64,000 nt of DNA from Sphingomonas changnyeongensis (GCF_009913435.1 NZ_CP047895.1:1124501-1188500), one strand, 5' to 3'; shown: positions 27,105 through 38,187, counted from the stretch's first letter. A program made the numbers and translations. The notes: generated by a model from the sequence alone, not told the origin.

Positions 27105-27389
27105 TTGAACGATCTGGATACGCTCGATCATCACGAAACACTGTTCGAGGACCGGCTGGTGAGGTTGGACGGCGGCCGGTTTGAACGTTGCATCTTTCGC
27201 AACGTCGTCCTCGAATATGGCGGTGGGCCGGTGCATCTGTCCGGATGCCGGTTCGAAGGCGCGGTGCGCTGGCAGTTTACCGGCGATCTGGGGCGCGGTC
27301 TGGTCGCGCTCGGCCGGCTTTACGCCGATCGCCAGGCGATCGGACTGAAGGCCGTGGTCGACACCATGTTTCCGGCCGACCCGGCCTGA
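27105..27389 (+). CDS. Small conserved protein with pentapeptide-like segment, TTG start
   Basis: 94-aa protein of unknown role. The likely start is TTG 27105 after AAGGGGG; no ATG lies nearby in frame. The sequence NDLDTLDHHETLFEDRLVRL leads into RFERCIFRNVVLEYGGGPVH and LSGCRFEGAVRWQF, which resembles one or two turns of a pentapeptide or right-handed beta-helix repeat. A helical C-terminus follows (RGLVALGRLYADRQAIGLKA). Soluble, no signal peptide. It diverges from cytochrome c across ~125 bases. Confidence 0.62.
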   Translation: MNDLDTLDHHETLFEDRLVRLDGGRFERCIFRNVVLEYGGGPVHLSGCRFEGAVRWQFTGDLGRGLVALGRLYADRQAIGLKAVVDTMFPADPA

Positions 27390-27751
27390 GTCCGGGGCTG
27401 GCTGGCAGTGTCGGTCAGCTGGAATATGCGGCTGTCGTGATGAATTGACGCCTGCATATGTAAGCACGACAGATCACATGATACTGAAATAGGGTGCGCA
27501 TCTTCAGAAAAGCAAAGGCTTATGTTCAGTCATCAAGGCTGTCCATGATCCAGATGTATTGCAGCAAGCACCATTATTCATGGCTGCGTCGCCACGCGGC
27601 TGGCCGGGCCGCATATATGGTGAATCAGGAGAGGCGGATCTTGACCGGGGCGCGGAACATGGTCGGCCCGGCCTGGTCCGTGACCTGAGGCCCGCTGCCG
27701 GTCGCGCGCATCGCCGCACCCGGATACGGCCCGTGCGGAAAGACCGGGACG
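27390..27751. other. Intergenic region upstream of the chemoreceptor, no gene seen
   Basis: 362 bases, clearly more AT-rich than the surroundings between about 27,420 and 27,560, so it probably holds the chemoreceptor promoter and leader. Short open frames here have no ribosome-binding site and no conserved look. I see no RNA gene and no convincing promoter pair. Confidence 0.5.
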
Positions 27752-29593
27752 ATGATCAAGCTGCTTTCGGTGCTGCGTATCTCGACCAAGATCCAGATCA
27801 TCCAGCTGATCGCCGGGCTGGTGTGCATCGGCGTTGCGACGATGGGCTATGTCGGCCTTTCGCGGACCAACCAGGGCTTTACCGAGCTGGTGCAGACGCG
27901 GCTGCCCAGCGGCACACTGTTCGCCCGTGTGCAGCGGCTGGCGACCGAGATGGTCTTTTACGGCTATCGGGTCGCGGCTGAACCGCAGGCGGCGGCGCAG
28001 CTGGCCGCTGCCGAGGCGCGGTCCTATGCCGAGGCACAGCAGGCAATCGCCCAGCTGCGCACGATGCGCCCGGACATGGCGGCGGCGATCGGGGATGTCG
28101 ACCGCGCGCTCGACCGCATCCATGCGCTGTCATCGGCAGCGATTGCCCGCCGTTCGGCGGCCGGCATGGGCGCGGCCGTGCGCGAACTGGATGCCGCGCG
28201 CGACATCGCGGTCTCGTCCAACAAACGCAACGTCGCCCAGGCCACGGCGCAGGCGCTGGCCCTGTCGCGCGAGGCCGAACGCGACGGCACCGCCGCGCTG
28301 GTGGTCGCCATTCTGGCGACGCTGGGCGGCTTTGCTGCCGGCTGGGTGGTGTCGTGCCTGGGCATCACCCGGCCGCTGGCGCTGATCGGCCACACAATGG
28401 CGCGGCTGGCATCGGGCAAGACCAACACTGATGTCCCCGGCGGCGACCGGCGCGACGAGGTGGGTGACATGGCGAAGGCGGTCGTCGTGCTGCGCGACGC
28501 GGCGATCGAGCGCGAACGGCTGGTGCTGGAGAAAGAGCGCGCCGATGCCGAGCAGAAAATGGTCGTCGAGACGCTCGGCCAGCATATGGCCGCGCTCGCC
28601 AATGGTGATCTGACGGCGGTGATCGACCGGTCTTTCCCGGCCGATTATGCGGCGCTGCGCGACCATTTCAACGCCGCGCTCAAGAGCCTGGCCGAGCTGA
28701 TCGCGGCGGTCGCCGACAGCGCGAACCAGATCGAGACCGGATCGACCGAAATCTCGCAGGCGGCCGAGGATCTTGCCCGCCGCACCGAGGGCAATGCGGC
28801 GAGCCTTGAACAGACCTCGGCCGCGATCTCGGCGATGGACGGGCGGCTGAAGGCGACGGCCAAGGCGGCGACCAGCACCGTCGCCCGCGCCGATCAGGCA
28901 TCGGCGACCGTCTCGGGCGGCCGCGAGATCGCCGATGGCGCGGTGGCAGCGATGGAGCGGGTGTCGGACAGCGCCAAGGGCATCGACAGCGTGATCGAGG
29001 GGCTGGACAAGATCGCGTTCCAGACGCGCGTTCTGGCGATGAACGCGGCGGTCGAGGCGGGCCGCGCGGGCGAGGCGGGGCGCGGCTTTGCGGTCGTCGC
29101 CGATCTCGTCTCCGCGCTCGCCATGCGCGCCGAGGAAGAGGCCAAGCGCGCGCGCGACCAGCTGACCCTGACCCAGACCGATATCGGCACCGCGGTCGAG
29201 GCGGTGCAGAAGGTAGATGGCGCGCTGGCGGCGATTTCGACCGATGTCAGCGAAGTCCACAAGCTGCTGGCCGCGATGGCGAACGACAATGAGGCCCAGG
29301 CCTCGGCGATCACCGAAATCAGCAGCGCGGTTGCCAGCATGGATCAGGCGACCCAGCAAAATGCCGCGATGGTCGAGCAGACCTCGGCCGCCGCGCGCAC
29401 CCTGACCACCGAGGTCGCGGCGATGACCGCCAAGGCCGGGCAGTTTCATACCGGCCGGGCACCGGCGCGCCGGCCCCAAGCCGCCGCTGTGCCGGCTGCC
29501 CGCGCGCCGCGCGCGACAGCCCCTGCCAAGCGGGCAGCGCCCGCCATGGCCGAGGGCGCAGGCGGCGAAGCCGAGGGCTGGGCCAGCTTCTGA
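27752..29593 (+). CDS. Methyl-accepting chemotaxis protein with CheR-type C-terminal tether
   Basis: 613-aa transmembrane chemoreceptor. TM1 at about 15-35, a ~145-residue periplasmic helical sensor, TM2 at about 181-203, then HAMP (RPLALIGHTMARLASGKTN) and a second HAMP-like linker. The methyl-accepting domain has the signalling tip LDKIAFQTRVLAMNAAVEAGRAGEAGRGFAVV written here in two pieces: LDKIAFQTRVLAMNAAVEAG and RAGEAGRGFAVVADLVSALA. The C-terminal ~45 residues are a flexible Pro/Ala/Arg linker ending GWASF, which fits the aromatic-x-x-aromatic CheR/CheB docking pentapeptide. Ligand unknown. No che genes are in the window. Confidence 0.92.
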   Translation: MIKLLSVLRISTKIQIIQLIAGLVCIGVATMGYVGLSRTNQGFTELVQTRLPSGTLFARVQRLATEMVFYGYRVAAEPQAAAQLAAAEARSYAEAQQAIAQLRTMRPDMAAAIGDVDRALDRIHALSSAAIARRSAAGMGAAVRELDAARDIAVSSNKRNVAQATAQALALSREAERDGTAALVVAILATLGGFAAGWVVSCLGITRPLALIGHTMARLASGKTNTDVPGGDRRDEVGDMAKAVVVLRDAAIERERLVLEKERADAEQKMVVETLGQHMAALANGDLTAVIDRSFPADYAALRDHFNAALKSLAELIAAVADSANQIETGSTEISQAAEDLARRTEGNAASLEQTSAAISAMDGRLKATAKAATSTVARADQASATVSGGREIADGAVAAMERVSDSAKGIDSVIEGLDKIAFQTRVLAMNAAVEAGRAGEAGRGFAVVADLVSALAMRAEEEAKRARDQLTLTQTDIGTAVEAVQKVDGALAAISTDVSEVHKLLAAMANDNEAQASAITEISSAVASMDQATQQNAAMVEQTSAAARTLTTEVAAMTAKAGQFHTGRAPARRPQAAAVPAARAPRATAPAKRAAPAMAEGAGGEAEGWASF

Positions 29594-29676
29594 CGGGACG
29601 GGACGGGCGGGGCGGCGTTGCCGGGTCGCCGCCTTGGCCATTGTCCTTTCGCGCCGCGATCTGCCAAAGGGCCGGG

Positions 29677-31979
29677 ATGACCCCTGCCGATATCGCCACG
29701 CTCGAACTGATCGACGCCCGCCTGCGCTGGCTGGCGTCTTGGACGATCCACAATGCCAATCATCTGCGCGACAGCCGGGACGGGCTGAAGGTCGGCGGGC
29801 ATCAGGCGAGCTGTGCGTCGATCTCCACGATCATGACGGCGCTTTACTGCACGGCGCTCGGCCCGCGCGACAAGGTGGCGGTCAAGCCCCATGCCGGGCC
29901 GATCCTGCATGCGCTGCATTATCTGGCGGGCGGGCAGACCCGCGCCCAGTTGGAGGCTTTTCGCGGCTTTCAGGGCGCGCAAAGCTATCCCAGCCGCACC
30001 AAGGACCGGATTCCGGTCGATTTTTCGACCGGGTCGGTCGGGCTGGGCGTCGCGGTCACCGCCTTTGCCAGCCTGGTTCAGGATTATCTGATCGCCCACC
30101 GCGCCGTGGACGAGGCGGATGCCGGGCGGATGATCGCGCTGATGGGCGATGCCGAGCTGGACGAGGGCAATATCTATGAAGCGCTGATCGAGGCCTATAA
30201 GCACGATGTCCGGCGCTGCTGGTGGATCGTCGACTATAACCGCCAGTCGCTCGATGCGACGACGATGGACCGGATGTTCCGCCGGTTCGACGATATCTTC
30301 GAGACCTGTGGCTGGCGGGTCGAGACGCTTAAGCATGGCCGGCTGCAGCGCGCGGCCTTTGCCGAACCGGGCGGCGACGCGCTGCGCGACTGGATCGACA
30401 CCACCCCCAATGCGGAGTTTGCCGCGCTCACCTATCAGGGTGGGGCGGCGTGGCGGGCGCGGCTGGCGGCGGACATTCCGCAGGCGCGGCCGATCCTCGA
30501 TGCGCGCGACGATGCGGCGCTGGCGCGGCTGATGACCAATCTGGGCGGCCACTGCGTCGAAACGCTGACCGAGGCGTTCGCGCGGTCGGCCGACGATGTG
30601 CCGACCCTGTTCATCGCCTATACGATCAAGGGCTATGGCCTGCCGTTTCAGGGGCACAAGGACAATCATGCCGGGCTGATGACGCCCGATCAGATCGCCC
30701 AGCTGCGCGCCGAAATGGGCATCGCGCCGGGCGCGGAGTGGGAGCCATGGGCCGGGCTGGGCGACAATGCCCGCGCAGCGGCGCAGCGGATCATCGCCGC
30801 CACGCCGCTGGCCGGGCACAGCCGGCAGAGCGCGGAGCCGGTGCCGGTGCCGGCGATCCCCGCGCCGGCGGGCGCGCGCCAGGCGACGCAGGCGGCGTTC
30901 GGGCGCATCCTGCTCGACCTGGCCAAATCGGGCCATCCGCTGGCTGACCGCATCGTCACCACCTCGCCCGACGTCACCGTATCGACCAATCTGGGCGCCT
31001 GGGTGAACCAGCGCGCGCTGTTCCGGCGGCAGGACATGGCCGATGTGTTCCGCGCCGCGCGCATCCCCTCGGCGCAGAAATGGGGGCGAATGCGGCGGGC
31101 CAGCATATCGAGCTGGGCATTGCGGAGAATAATCTGTTCCTGATGCTCGCAGCACTCGGCCTTGCTGCGCCGCTGTTTGGCGAGCGGCTGATCCCCATCG
31201 GCACCGTCTATGATCCGTTCATCGCGCGCGGGCTCGATGCGCTGAACTATGCCTGTTACCAGGATGCGCGCTTCATCCTGGTCGCGACGCCATCGGGCCT
31301 GACCCTGGGGCCGGAAGGCGGCGCGCACCAGTCGATCAACCCGCCGCTGATCGCGATGGGGCAGCCGGGGCTGACCCATTATGAACCGGCCTTTGTCGAT
31401 GAACTGGCGCATCTGTTCGGCCATGCGCTGGCGCATATGCAGGCGGACGGGGGCGAGAGCCTGTATTTCCGGCTGACGACGCGCGAGCTGGATCAGGTGG
31501 CGCGCGCCGATGACGGTTGGCGCGACGGCGCGGTCAAGGGCGGATACTGGCTGAAGGCCCCCGCGCCCGGCGCGCGCGCGGCGATCGTCTATATGGGCGC
31601 GGTCGCGCCGGAGGCGATGGCGGCGTGGGAGGCGATGGCCGAAGACCTGCCGGGGCTTGGCCTGCTGGCGATCACCTCGCCCGATCTGCTCCACCGGGGC
31701 TGGTCGGCGGCACAGGCGGCGCGCTGGACGGGCGGCGCGGCGCAGGGGCCAAGCCATGTCGAAACCCTGCTCGCGCCGCTGGGTCCGGGGGCGGGGCTGG
31801 TGACGATCACCGATGGCGCGCCGGCGGCCTTGTCATGGCTGGGCGGGGTGATTGGGCAGCGTGTCGCGCCGCTGGGTGTCCACCGGTTCGGCCAGACCGG
31901 GGATCTGCCCGATCTCTACCGCGCTTACCGGCTGGACAAGGATGCGCTGGTGGAGGCGATGGCCGCGCTGATCGCCTGA
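29677..31979 (+). pseudogene. Transketolase/AceE-like thiamine-diphosphate enzyme, one frame break
   Basis: About 767 aa when repaired. The thiamine-diphosphate site is GDAELDEGN with the matching Asn in WWIVDYNRQSLD; KPHAGPILHALHYLAGGQ, STGSVGLGVAVTAFAS and KGYGLPFQGHKDNHAG are typical of the homodimeric E1/AceE-like branch of the transketolase superfamily. The frame breaks at a run of five G (31082-31086); one more G gives QKWGANAAGQHIELGIAENN and joins the pyrimidine domain (HIELGIAENNLFLMLAALGL) and C-terminal domain. Likely a 2-oxo-acid dehydrogenase E1 or transketolase-like enzyme; no E2 or E3 gene lies nearby, so the reaction is open. The start ATG 29677 follows AAAGGG. Confidence 0.8.
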
Positions 31980-32051
31980 CGCGCGCGGGGGCGATCCGGG
32001 GACGCCTGATGGCTGAGGCGCGGCGGCGACAGCGCCGCCCGGGCGCGTGGG

Positions 32052-32306
32052 TTAGCGCAGCGGGATGGCGGGCGTGTCGGCGGCGTTGCCGTCGCTCTCG
32101 CCCTGTTCCGTGCCGGTGCGGGCCGCGGCGTCGTGATCGGCGGGGGCGCGGGCGATGCGCGCCTGTTCGTTGCGGTCCTGCCGCGCGGCCATTTCAAGCC
32201 ATGCCGCCTCGGCGCGCAGCGCGCGTTCGCGGACATTGGCGAGGGTCGCGACATCGGCTTCCTGCCGGGCGCGGGCGGCGAGTTCGCGGTAGCTGGCCTG
32301 GGCCAT
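32052..32306 (-). CDS. Small conserved charged protein
   Basis: 84 aa, unrecognised function but of a type seen in sphingomonads. The first ~60 residues form a strongly helical, Ala/Arg/Glu-rich stretch (YRELAARARQEADVATLANV, RERALRAEAAWLEMAARQ) that could be a coiled coil; the tail is polar and disordered. No signal peptide. It lies downstream of cspA on the same strand, with 159 bases between, and could share its transcript. Confidence 0.6.
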   Translation of the reverse strand: MAQASYRELAARARQEADVATLANVRERALRAEAAWLEMAARQDRNEQARIARAPADHDAAARTGTEQGESDGNAADTPAIPLR

Positions 32307-32465
32307 GACAGGGCCTTTCGCAAAAAGGGGGAAAGCGCGGGCCGGAAGGCAGGGCCGGACGGTAGAGCGGGCGTGCGGCGGCTGAAGGCGGGGCCTGAAG
32401 GTTGGGACTGAAGGTTCAGGCCGGGCGTCCGGCCGGGACGGGCAGAACCCGCCCCGGCACGGGGT

Positions 32466-32678
32466 TTAGTCTGCCGTCTGCAGGTTGCACGCGGCCATCT
32501 TGCCGCGGCGATCCTGTTCCAGATCATAGGTCACGCGGTCATTCTGGTTGAGCGTGGCCAGCCCCGCGCGCTCAAGCGCGGTGATGTGGACGAATGCGTC
32601 CTGCCCGCCGCCATCGGGGGCGATGAAGCCATAGCCCTTGTCGGCGTTGAAGAACTTGACGGTGCCAGTGATGGCCAT
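32466..32678 (-). CDS. cspA: Cold-shock protein (CspA family)
   Basis: 70-aa single-domain OB-fold RNA/DNA chaperone. Both nucleic-acid motifs are present: KGYGFI (RNP1) and DAFVHI (RNP2), after the standard GTVKFFNADKG opening. GGAAG sits six bases before ATG 32678. The ~300-bp region upstream to uvrA should hold its promoter and a long leader, as usual for cold-shock genes, but I cannot define them. A two-domain relative lies at 50.3 kb. Confidence 0.93.
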   Translation of the reverse strand: MAITGTVKFFNADKGYGFIAPDGGGQDAFVHITALERAGLATLNQNDRVTYDLEQDRRGKMAACNLQTAD

Positions 32679-32975
32679 GGGATGCTTCCTTCTGTCTGGG
32701 GAGCCACGCGACTGTCGCGCGCCCCTGTGCTCAGGGCAGGGATAGAAGGAAGAGGGAGCCGCAAAGCGCCGAAAACCGTCGATATGCGACTGTAGCCAGG
32801 CGGATATGGGGTGCGGAGGGCGGATTACAAGGCGGGCAGCGCGGCCCTCGGGGTGAAGGTCGATTTCTTCTGCTTGATTTAGCGATCACGAACTCCACTG
32901 AAACATATGGGCGAGGTGCAGCGCGTTTAGAAAAATCTCCTCGTGAAAATGATGCCGGCTCCATTGACGGAGTGA

Positions 32976-35885
32976 TCAACCCGCCGCTGCCTTCGCCTTC
33001 CGCACCTTAAGCAACGGCGCCAGATACCGCCCCGTATAGCTCCCTGCCGCCTTCGCGACCTGTTCCGGCGTGCCCTGGGCGACGATTTCGCCGCCCTTCA
33101 CGCCGCCTTCGGGGCCGAGGTCGATGATCCAGTCGGCGGTCTTGATGACGTCCAGATTATGTTCGATCACCACGACGCTGTTGCCCTGCTCGACCAGCGC
33201 GTGCAGCACTTCGAGCAGTTTGCGGACGTCCTCGAAATGCAGGCCGGTCGTCGGTTCGTCGAGGATGTAGAGCGTGTTGCCGGTCGCGCGGCGGCTGAGT
33301 TCCTTGGCCAGCTTCACCCGCTGCGCCTCGCCGCCCGACAGCGTCGTCGCCTGCTGCCCGACCTTGATATAGCCCAGCCCCACTTCGACCAGCATCGCCA
33401 TCCGGTCGCGGATCGGCGGCACTGCCTTGAAAAACTCCGCCGCGTCCTCGCACGTCATGTCGAGCACATCGGCGATCGACTTGCCCTTGAACTTCACCTC
33501 CAGCGTTTCGCGGTTGTAGCGCGCGCCGTGGCACACATCGCACGTCACATAGACGTCGGGCAGGAAGTGCATTTCGATCTTGAGCACGCCATCGCCCTGG
33601 CACGCCTCGCACCGCCCGCCCTTGACGTTGAAGCTGAACCGGCCGGGCTTGTAGCCGCGCGCCTCCGCCTCGGGCAGGCCGGCAAACCAGTCGCGGATCA
33701 GCGTGAATGCGCCGGTATAGGTGGCCGGGTTCGATCGCGGCGTGCGGCCGATGGGCGACTGATCAATGTCGATCACCTTGTCGAGCGCCTCCAGCCCGGT
33801 GATCCGGTCATGCGCGCCCGCCACCATGCGCGCGCCGTTGAGCGTGCGCGCCGCGCCCGCGAACAGCGTGTCGATGGTGAAGCTCGACTTGCCCGATCCC
33901 GACACGCCGGTGATGCAGGTGAAGGTGCCAAGCGGGATCGATGCGGTCACGCCCTTCAGATTGTTGGCGCGGGCATTGTGCACGGTCAGCTTGCGGCCAT
34001 TGCCCTTGCGCCGCCTGTCGCCCAGCGGCACCGCGCGGCGGCCGGCCAGATAGTCGGCGGTGATGCTGTCGGGATGGGCGAGCAGCTCAGGGAGCGTGCC
34101 GCGCGCCACCACCTGCCCGCCATGCATGCCCGCACCCGGGCCCATGTCGACGATGTAATCGGCGGCGCGGATCGCATCCTCGTCATGCTCGACGACGATC
34201 ACCGTGTTGCCCAGATCGCGCAGCCGCTTCAGCGTGGCGAGCAGCATGTCATTGTCGCGCTGGTGCAGGCCGATCGACGGTTCGTCGAGCACATAGAGCA
34301 CGCCCGACAGGCCCGATCCGATCTGGCTGGCCAGCCGGATGCGCTGGCTTTCCCCGCCCGACAGCGTGCCCGATGTGCGGTCAAGGTTCAGATAATCCAG
34401 CCCGACATTGTTGAGGAAACCCAGCCGTTCGGTGATTTCCTTGAGGATGCGGCCGGCAATCGCCTGCTGCTGCGGCGACAGGCTGGCCGGCACCGCCTCG
34501 AACCACGCCAGCGCATCGGCGACCGACAGGCGCGTGGCCGATGAAATGTCGCTGCCGTTCAGCTTCACCGCCAGCGCCTCGGGCTTCAGCCGCGCGCCGC
34601 CACAGGTTTCGCACGGGCGCGCGGACTGGAACTTGGCCAGTTCCTCGCGCATCCACGCGCTTTCGGTTTGCAGCAGCCGGCGGTTGAGATTGCCGATCAC
34701 GCCCTCGAACGGCTTTTTCACCTCATAGGATTTGCGCCCGTCGATGAAGCGCAGCGTCACCGCCTTGCCATCGGTGCCGTGCAGGATCGCGCGCTGCACC
34801 TCGGCGGGGAGTTCGCCCCAGGGTGTGTCGAGCGAAAAGCCGAACTCCCTGGCCAGGCTGGCCAACACCTGCATGTAATAGGGGCTGGGCGGGTTGGATT
34901 TGGCCCAGGGCACGACCGCGCCCTTTTTCAGGCTGAGCGCATGGTTGGGCACCACCAGATCTTCATCGAAGATCAGCTTTTCCCCCAGCCCGTCACAGGC
35001 CGGGCACGCCCCCTGCGGCGCGTTGAAGCTGAACAGCCGCGGCTCGATCTCCGCGATGGTGAAGCCCGACACCGGACAGGCAAAGCGTTCGGAAAACACG
35101 ATCCGCCCCGGCGGCGCATAATCCAGCTTCATGCCCGCGCTCTGGCCGGCAGCGTCGGCGGGGGCGGGGTCGGCCGGATCGACATAGGCCAGCCCGTCGG
35201 CCAGCTTCAGCGCCTGTTCGAAACTGTCGGCCAGCCGCGCCGCCAGCCCGTCGCGCACGACGATGCGGTCGACCACGATCTCGATGTCATGCTTGTATTT
35301 CTTGTCGAGCGCCGGGGCGTCCTCGATATCGTGAAACTGGCCGTCGATGCGCACGCGGGTAAAGCCGGCGCGCTGCCATTCGGCCATTTCCTTGCGATAT
35401 TCGCCCTTGCGGCCGCGCACCACCGGGGCGAGCAGATAGAGCCGCGTGCCTTCGGGCAGCGCCATTACCCGGTCGACCATCTGGCTGACCGTCTGCGCGG
35501 CAATCGGCAGGCCGGTGGCCGGCGAATAGGGCACGCCTACCCGCGCCCAGAGCAGGCGCATATAATCATAAATCTCCGTCACCGTGGCGACGGTGGAGCG
35601 CGGATTGCGGCTGGTCGTCTTCTGTTCGATCGAAATCGCCGGCGACAGCCCCTCGATATGGTCGACATCGGGCTTCTGCATCAGCTCGAGGAACTGGCGC
35701 GCATAGGCCGACAGGCTCTCGACATAGCGCCGCTGCCCTTCGGCATAGATGGTGTCGAAGGCGAGCGAGCTTTTGCCCGATCCCGACAGGCCGGTGATGA
35801 CGATCAGCCGGTCACGCGGCAGATCGAGATCGACGCCCTTGAGGTTGTGCTCGCGCGCGCCGCGCACCTGGATATGGGTCAGCAT
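32976..35885 (-). CDS. uvrA: UvrABC excinuclease subunit A
   Basis: 969-aa damage-recognition ATPase of nucleotide-excision repair. Two ABC modules are complete: Walker [13 protein letters not shown] and [12 protein letters not shown]; signatures [20 protein letters not shown] and [16 protein letters not shown]; Walker [13 protein letters not shown] and [12 protein letters not shown]. Zinc-finger Cys pairs appear at CPACDGLG and at [14 protein letters not shown]. Full length, no anomaly. It begins nine bases after the stop of the upstream GGDEF-EAL gene on the same strand, so the two may be co-transcribed. I saw no SOS box in that short gap. Confidence 0.97.
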   Translation of the reverse strand: MLTHIQVRGAREHNLKGVDLDLPRDRLIVITGLSGSGKSSLAFDTIYAEGQRRYVESLSAYARQFLELMQKPDVDHIEGLSPAISIEQKTTSRNPRSTVATVTEIYDYMRLLWARVGVPYSPATGLPIAAQTVSQMVDRVMALPEGTRLYLLAPVVRGRKGEYRKEMAEWQRAGFTRVRIDGQFHDIEDAPALDKKYKHDIEIVVDRIVVRDGLAARLADSFEQALKLADGLAYVDPADPAPADAAGQSAGMKLDYAPPGRIVFSERFACPVSGFTIAEIEPRLFSFNAPQGACPACDGLGEKLIFDEDLVVPNHALSLKKGAVVPWAKSNPPSPYYMQVLASLAREFGFSLDTPWGELPAEVQRAILHGTDGKAVTLRFIDGRKSYEVKKPFEGVIGNLNRRLLQTESAWMREELAKFQSARPCETCGGARLKPEALAVKLNGSDISSATRLSVADALAWFEAVPASLSPQQQAIAGRILKEITERLGFLNNVGLDYLNLDRTSGTLSGGESQRIRLASQIGSGLSGVLYVLDEPSIGLHQRDNDMLLATLKRLRDLGNTVIVVEHDEDAIRAADYIVDMGPGAGMHGGQVVARGTLPELLAHPDSITADYLAGRRAVPLGDRRRKGNGRKLTVHNARANNLKGVTASIPLGTFTCITGVSGSGKSSFTIDTLFAGAARTLNGARMVAGAHDRITGLEALDKVIDIDQSPIGRTPRSNPATYTGAFTLIRDWFAGLPEAEARGYKPGRFSFNVKGGRCEACQGDGVLKIEMHFLPDVYVTCDVCHGARYNRETLEVKFKGKSIADVLDMTCEDAAEFFKAVPPIRDRMAMLVEVGLGYIKVGQQATTLSGGEAQRVKLAKELSRRATGNTLYILDEPTTGLHFEDVRKLLEVLHALVEQGNSVVVIEHNLDVIKTADWIIDLGPEGGVKGGEIVAQGTPEQVAKAAGSYTGRYLAPLLKVRKAKAAAG

Positions 35886-35894
35886 CAGGGCGTT

Positions 35895-37955
35895 CTATCT
35901 TTGTTCGAGTGGCGAATCCAGCGCAGACATAGGATGCGCGCAGCCGTTGCGCGAGGGGGGCAGAGGAACGCCGGAGGGCGCCGGGTCAGGCGGCCGAAGC
36001 GGAGGCGGCGGGCCGGGGGTGAGCGGCAGCGCGAGCGACGGCAGCGCGAGGATCTGTTCGATCGGCATCGGCCGGGCGAGATGAAAGCCCTGGACAAGCG
36101 TGAAGCCGGTGCGCCGCGCGGCCAGCAATTGCGCCTCGGTTTCCACCCCTTCGAGCACGCAGTCGATGGCCAGCGCCTCGGCCAGGCCGCGAATGCCCGA
36201 CAGCAGCCGCCGGCCGGCGGCGTCGTTCAGCCGCGCGGCAAAGCTGCGATCGACCTTGACCATGTCGATCGGCAGCTGGTGCAGCGCGGCAAGGCTTGAA
36301 TAGCCGGTGCCGAAATCATCAAGCGCGATGCGCGCCCCGCCGCGCCGCAGCCGCTCGAGCGCGGCGCGCGCGGTCACCATGTCCGACACCAGCGACGTCT
36401 CGGTAATCTCGAACATCAGCCGCGCGGGCGGATGCCCGCCGCCTCGATCCGCGCGGTCAGATCGCCGATGGTGCGGCCGTCGCACAGGTCGAGGGCGGAC
36501 AGGTTGAACGCCACCCGCGTGTCGGCAGGCAGCCGCGCCATCGCGGCCAGAACCTTGTCGAACAGCACCAGCGTCACCGTGCGCGTCATGCCGGTGCGCT
36601 CGGCTGTGGCGATCAGCATTTCCGGCGACACCGCGCCCAGCCGCGGCGAGGTCCAGCGCGCCAGCGCCTCGATGCCGAACAGCCGGTTTCCGGCCGCGTC
36701 CATCACCGGCTGGAACAGCACCGACAGCTCGTCCTCCAGCCGGGCGGTCTGCAAGGTTGCGTCAAGCGCCTGTTCGGAACGGATCAGCGTTTCGAGCGTG
36801 TCGGAAAAACGCACCACGCCGCCGCGGCCGTGGCGCTTGGCATGGTAAAGCGCGAAATCGGCGCGGTCGAACAGCATGTGCGCATCGGTGCCAGCATCCG
36901 GATAGGTGGCGATCCCGGTTGAACAGCCGACCGCGACCGAAATGTCGCCAAGTGCGACCGGCCGCCGGATCACGTCGCGCAGCGCTTCGCACAGCGCCTC
37001 CGCCTCGGCAGGCGTGCCCGGAACCAGCAGCCCGAACTCGTCGCCGCCCAGCCGGGCCACGGTTGCTTCCGGCGGGCACAGCGCGCGGATGCGGTCGCCC
37101 AGCGCCTGCAACAGCCTGTCGCCCTGCGCATGGCCATGGGTGTCGTTGATCGGCTTGAACTTGTCGAGGTCGAGCAGGCCGATCGAAAAGGGCTGGTCGG
37201 GCTGCGCCTGTTCGAGCAGCCGTTCGACCGCCGACAGGAAATAGCGGCGGTTGGGCAGGCCGGTGAGCGCATCGGTCGCGGCCAGTCGGGCATTCTCCTC
37301 GCTCAGCTTCTGGGCCTGACGGCGCTCGGCGATCAGCGCGTTCTTGGAGGCTTCAAGGCTGACAAAGGCATCGAAGGAATCGTGCAGGATTTTCAGCAGC
37401 ACGGCCGTCACCAGCGCGATGTTGATCGCGACCGCGATCATCACCTCGGTGCCGACCACCAGACAGGTGGTCAGAAAGGTGCCGATCACCGCGATGCACA
37501 CCAGCCGCGCGGCCGTCGGGTGATGGGTCAGGCAGAAAATGACCCCCAGCACCGTCACCGCGACGAAGATCGCGATATGCCCCTGCTGATAGGCATCGCC
37601 ATAAGGGCCAAGCGCGAGCGCCCAGACGATGAAGGCGACCGACAGCACCATGGCCAGCACCGTCGTGCGGCGCAGCTGGCCGACGATCCATGCCGTGTCG
37701 CGGCGCGACACGTCCACCGGGCGCAGCCACATCGACATGCGCGCCAGGCAGGCGACGATCAGCCCCGCGGGTATCCACAGCGTCAGCCCCGGCGGGGCGA
37801 CGTCCCGGTGGGTGAAGGCCAGCGCAAACGCATTGACCGCGAGCAGCAGGTAAAGGAACGGAATCTGGCGCCGCAGGCGTGCATATTGCGCCTGACGCAG
37901 CCCCAATGGCGGGACGGCCGGAAGCGCCGGATCAGATGTGCCTCGCTTGCTCAAC
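35895..37955 (-). pseudogene. Membrane GGDEF-EAL protein, one frame break
   Basis: About 687 aa when repaired. Six membrane segments (for example FLYLLLAVNAFALAF, VMIAVAINIALVTAVLL) form a MASE-like sensor, followed by GGDEF (RLGGDEFGLLV) and EAL (FGIEALARW, DDFGTGYSSL, VKVDRSF, EGVET). The frame breaks inside the EAL domain near 36426-36428, where adding one C to the coding strand gives EAAGIRPARLMFEITETSL. The start is probably TTG 37955 (GGAG seven bases upstream); no ATG lies near it. The C-terminus is a Pro-rich tail. No RxxD inhibitory site precedes GGDEF. Placed just upstream of uvrA. Confidence 0.82.
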
Positions 37956-38028
37956 GCTGTGCTCCGCTCCGGGCTTAGGACCGCAGTGGTTAAGCGCTGC
38001 TGAGCGAAAGGCTCCGTAGCTCGCGCGA

Positions 38029-38187
38029 TCAGCCGAGCCGCGCGGCGGCGGGCAGGGTGGCGAGCACCGGGATCAGGCTGGGCCGTGCATTGCCCGCGTC
38101 GTCCGGCCGGTCGGCGTCGCGGCTGCCGCACGCTGCGAGGCCGAGCAGCATGATCAGAACGGCGGCAACAGGCACAAGGCGGCGCAT
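38029..38187 (-). CDS. Small lipoprotein
   Basis: 52-aa open frame beginning ATG 38187. It opens with a clear lipoprotein signal (RRLVPVAAVLIMLLGLAAC, lipobox LAAC at about 17-20) and has only ~32 mature residues (GSRDADRPDDAGNARPSLIP then VLATLPAAARLG). Too short to classify. It lies 73 bases upstream of the membrane GGDEF-EAL gene on the same strand, so it could be its operon partner. The lipobox and placement support it; there is no homology evidence. Confidence 0.6.
   Translation of the reverse strand: MRRLVPVAAVLIMLLGLAACGSRDADRPDDAGNARPSLIPVLATLPAAARLG

Noticed and set aside
27494..27688. Short open frame upstream of the chemoreceptor
   Set aside because: No ribosome site, unusual composition and no plausible continuation; considered leader DNA.
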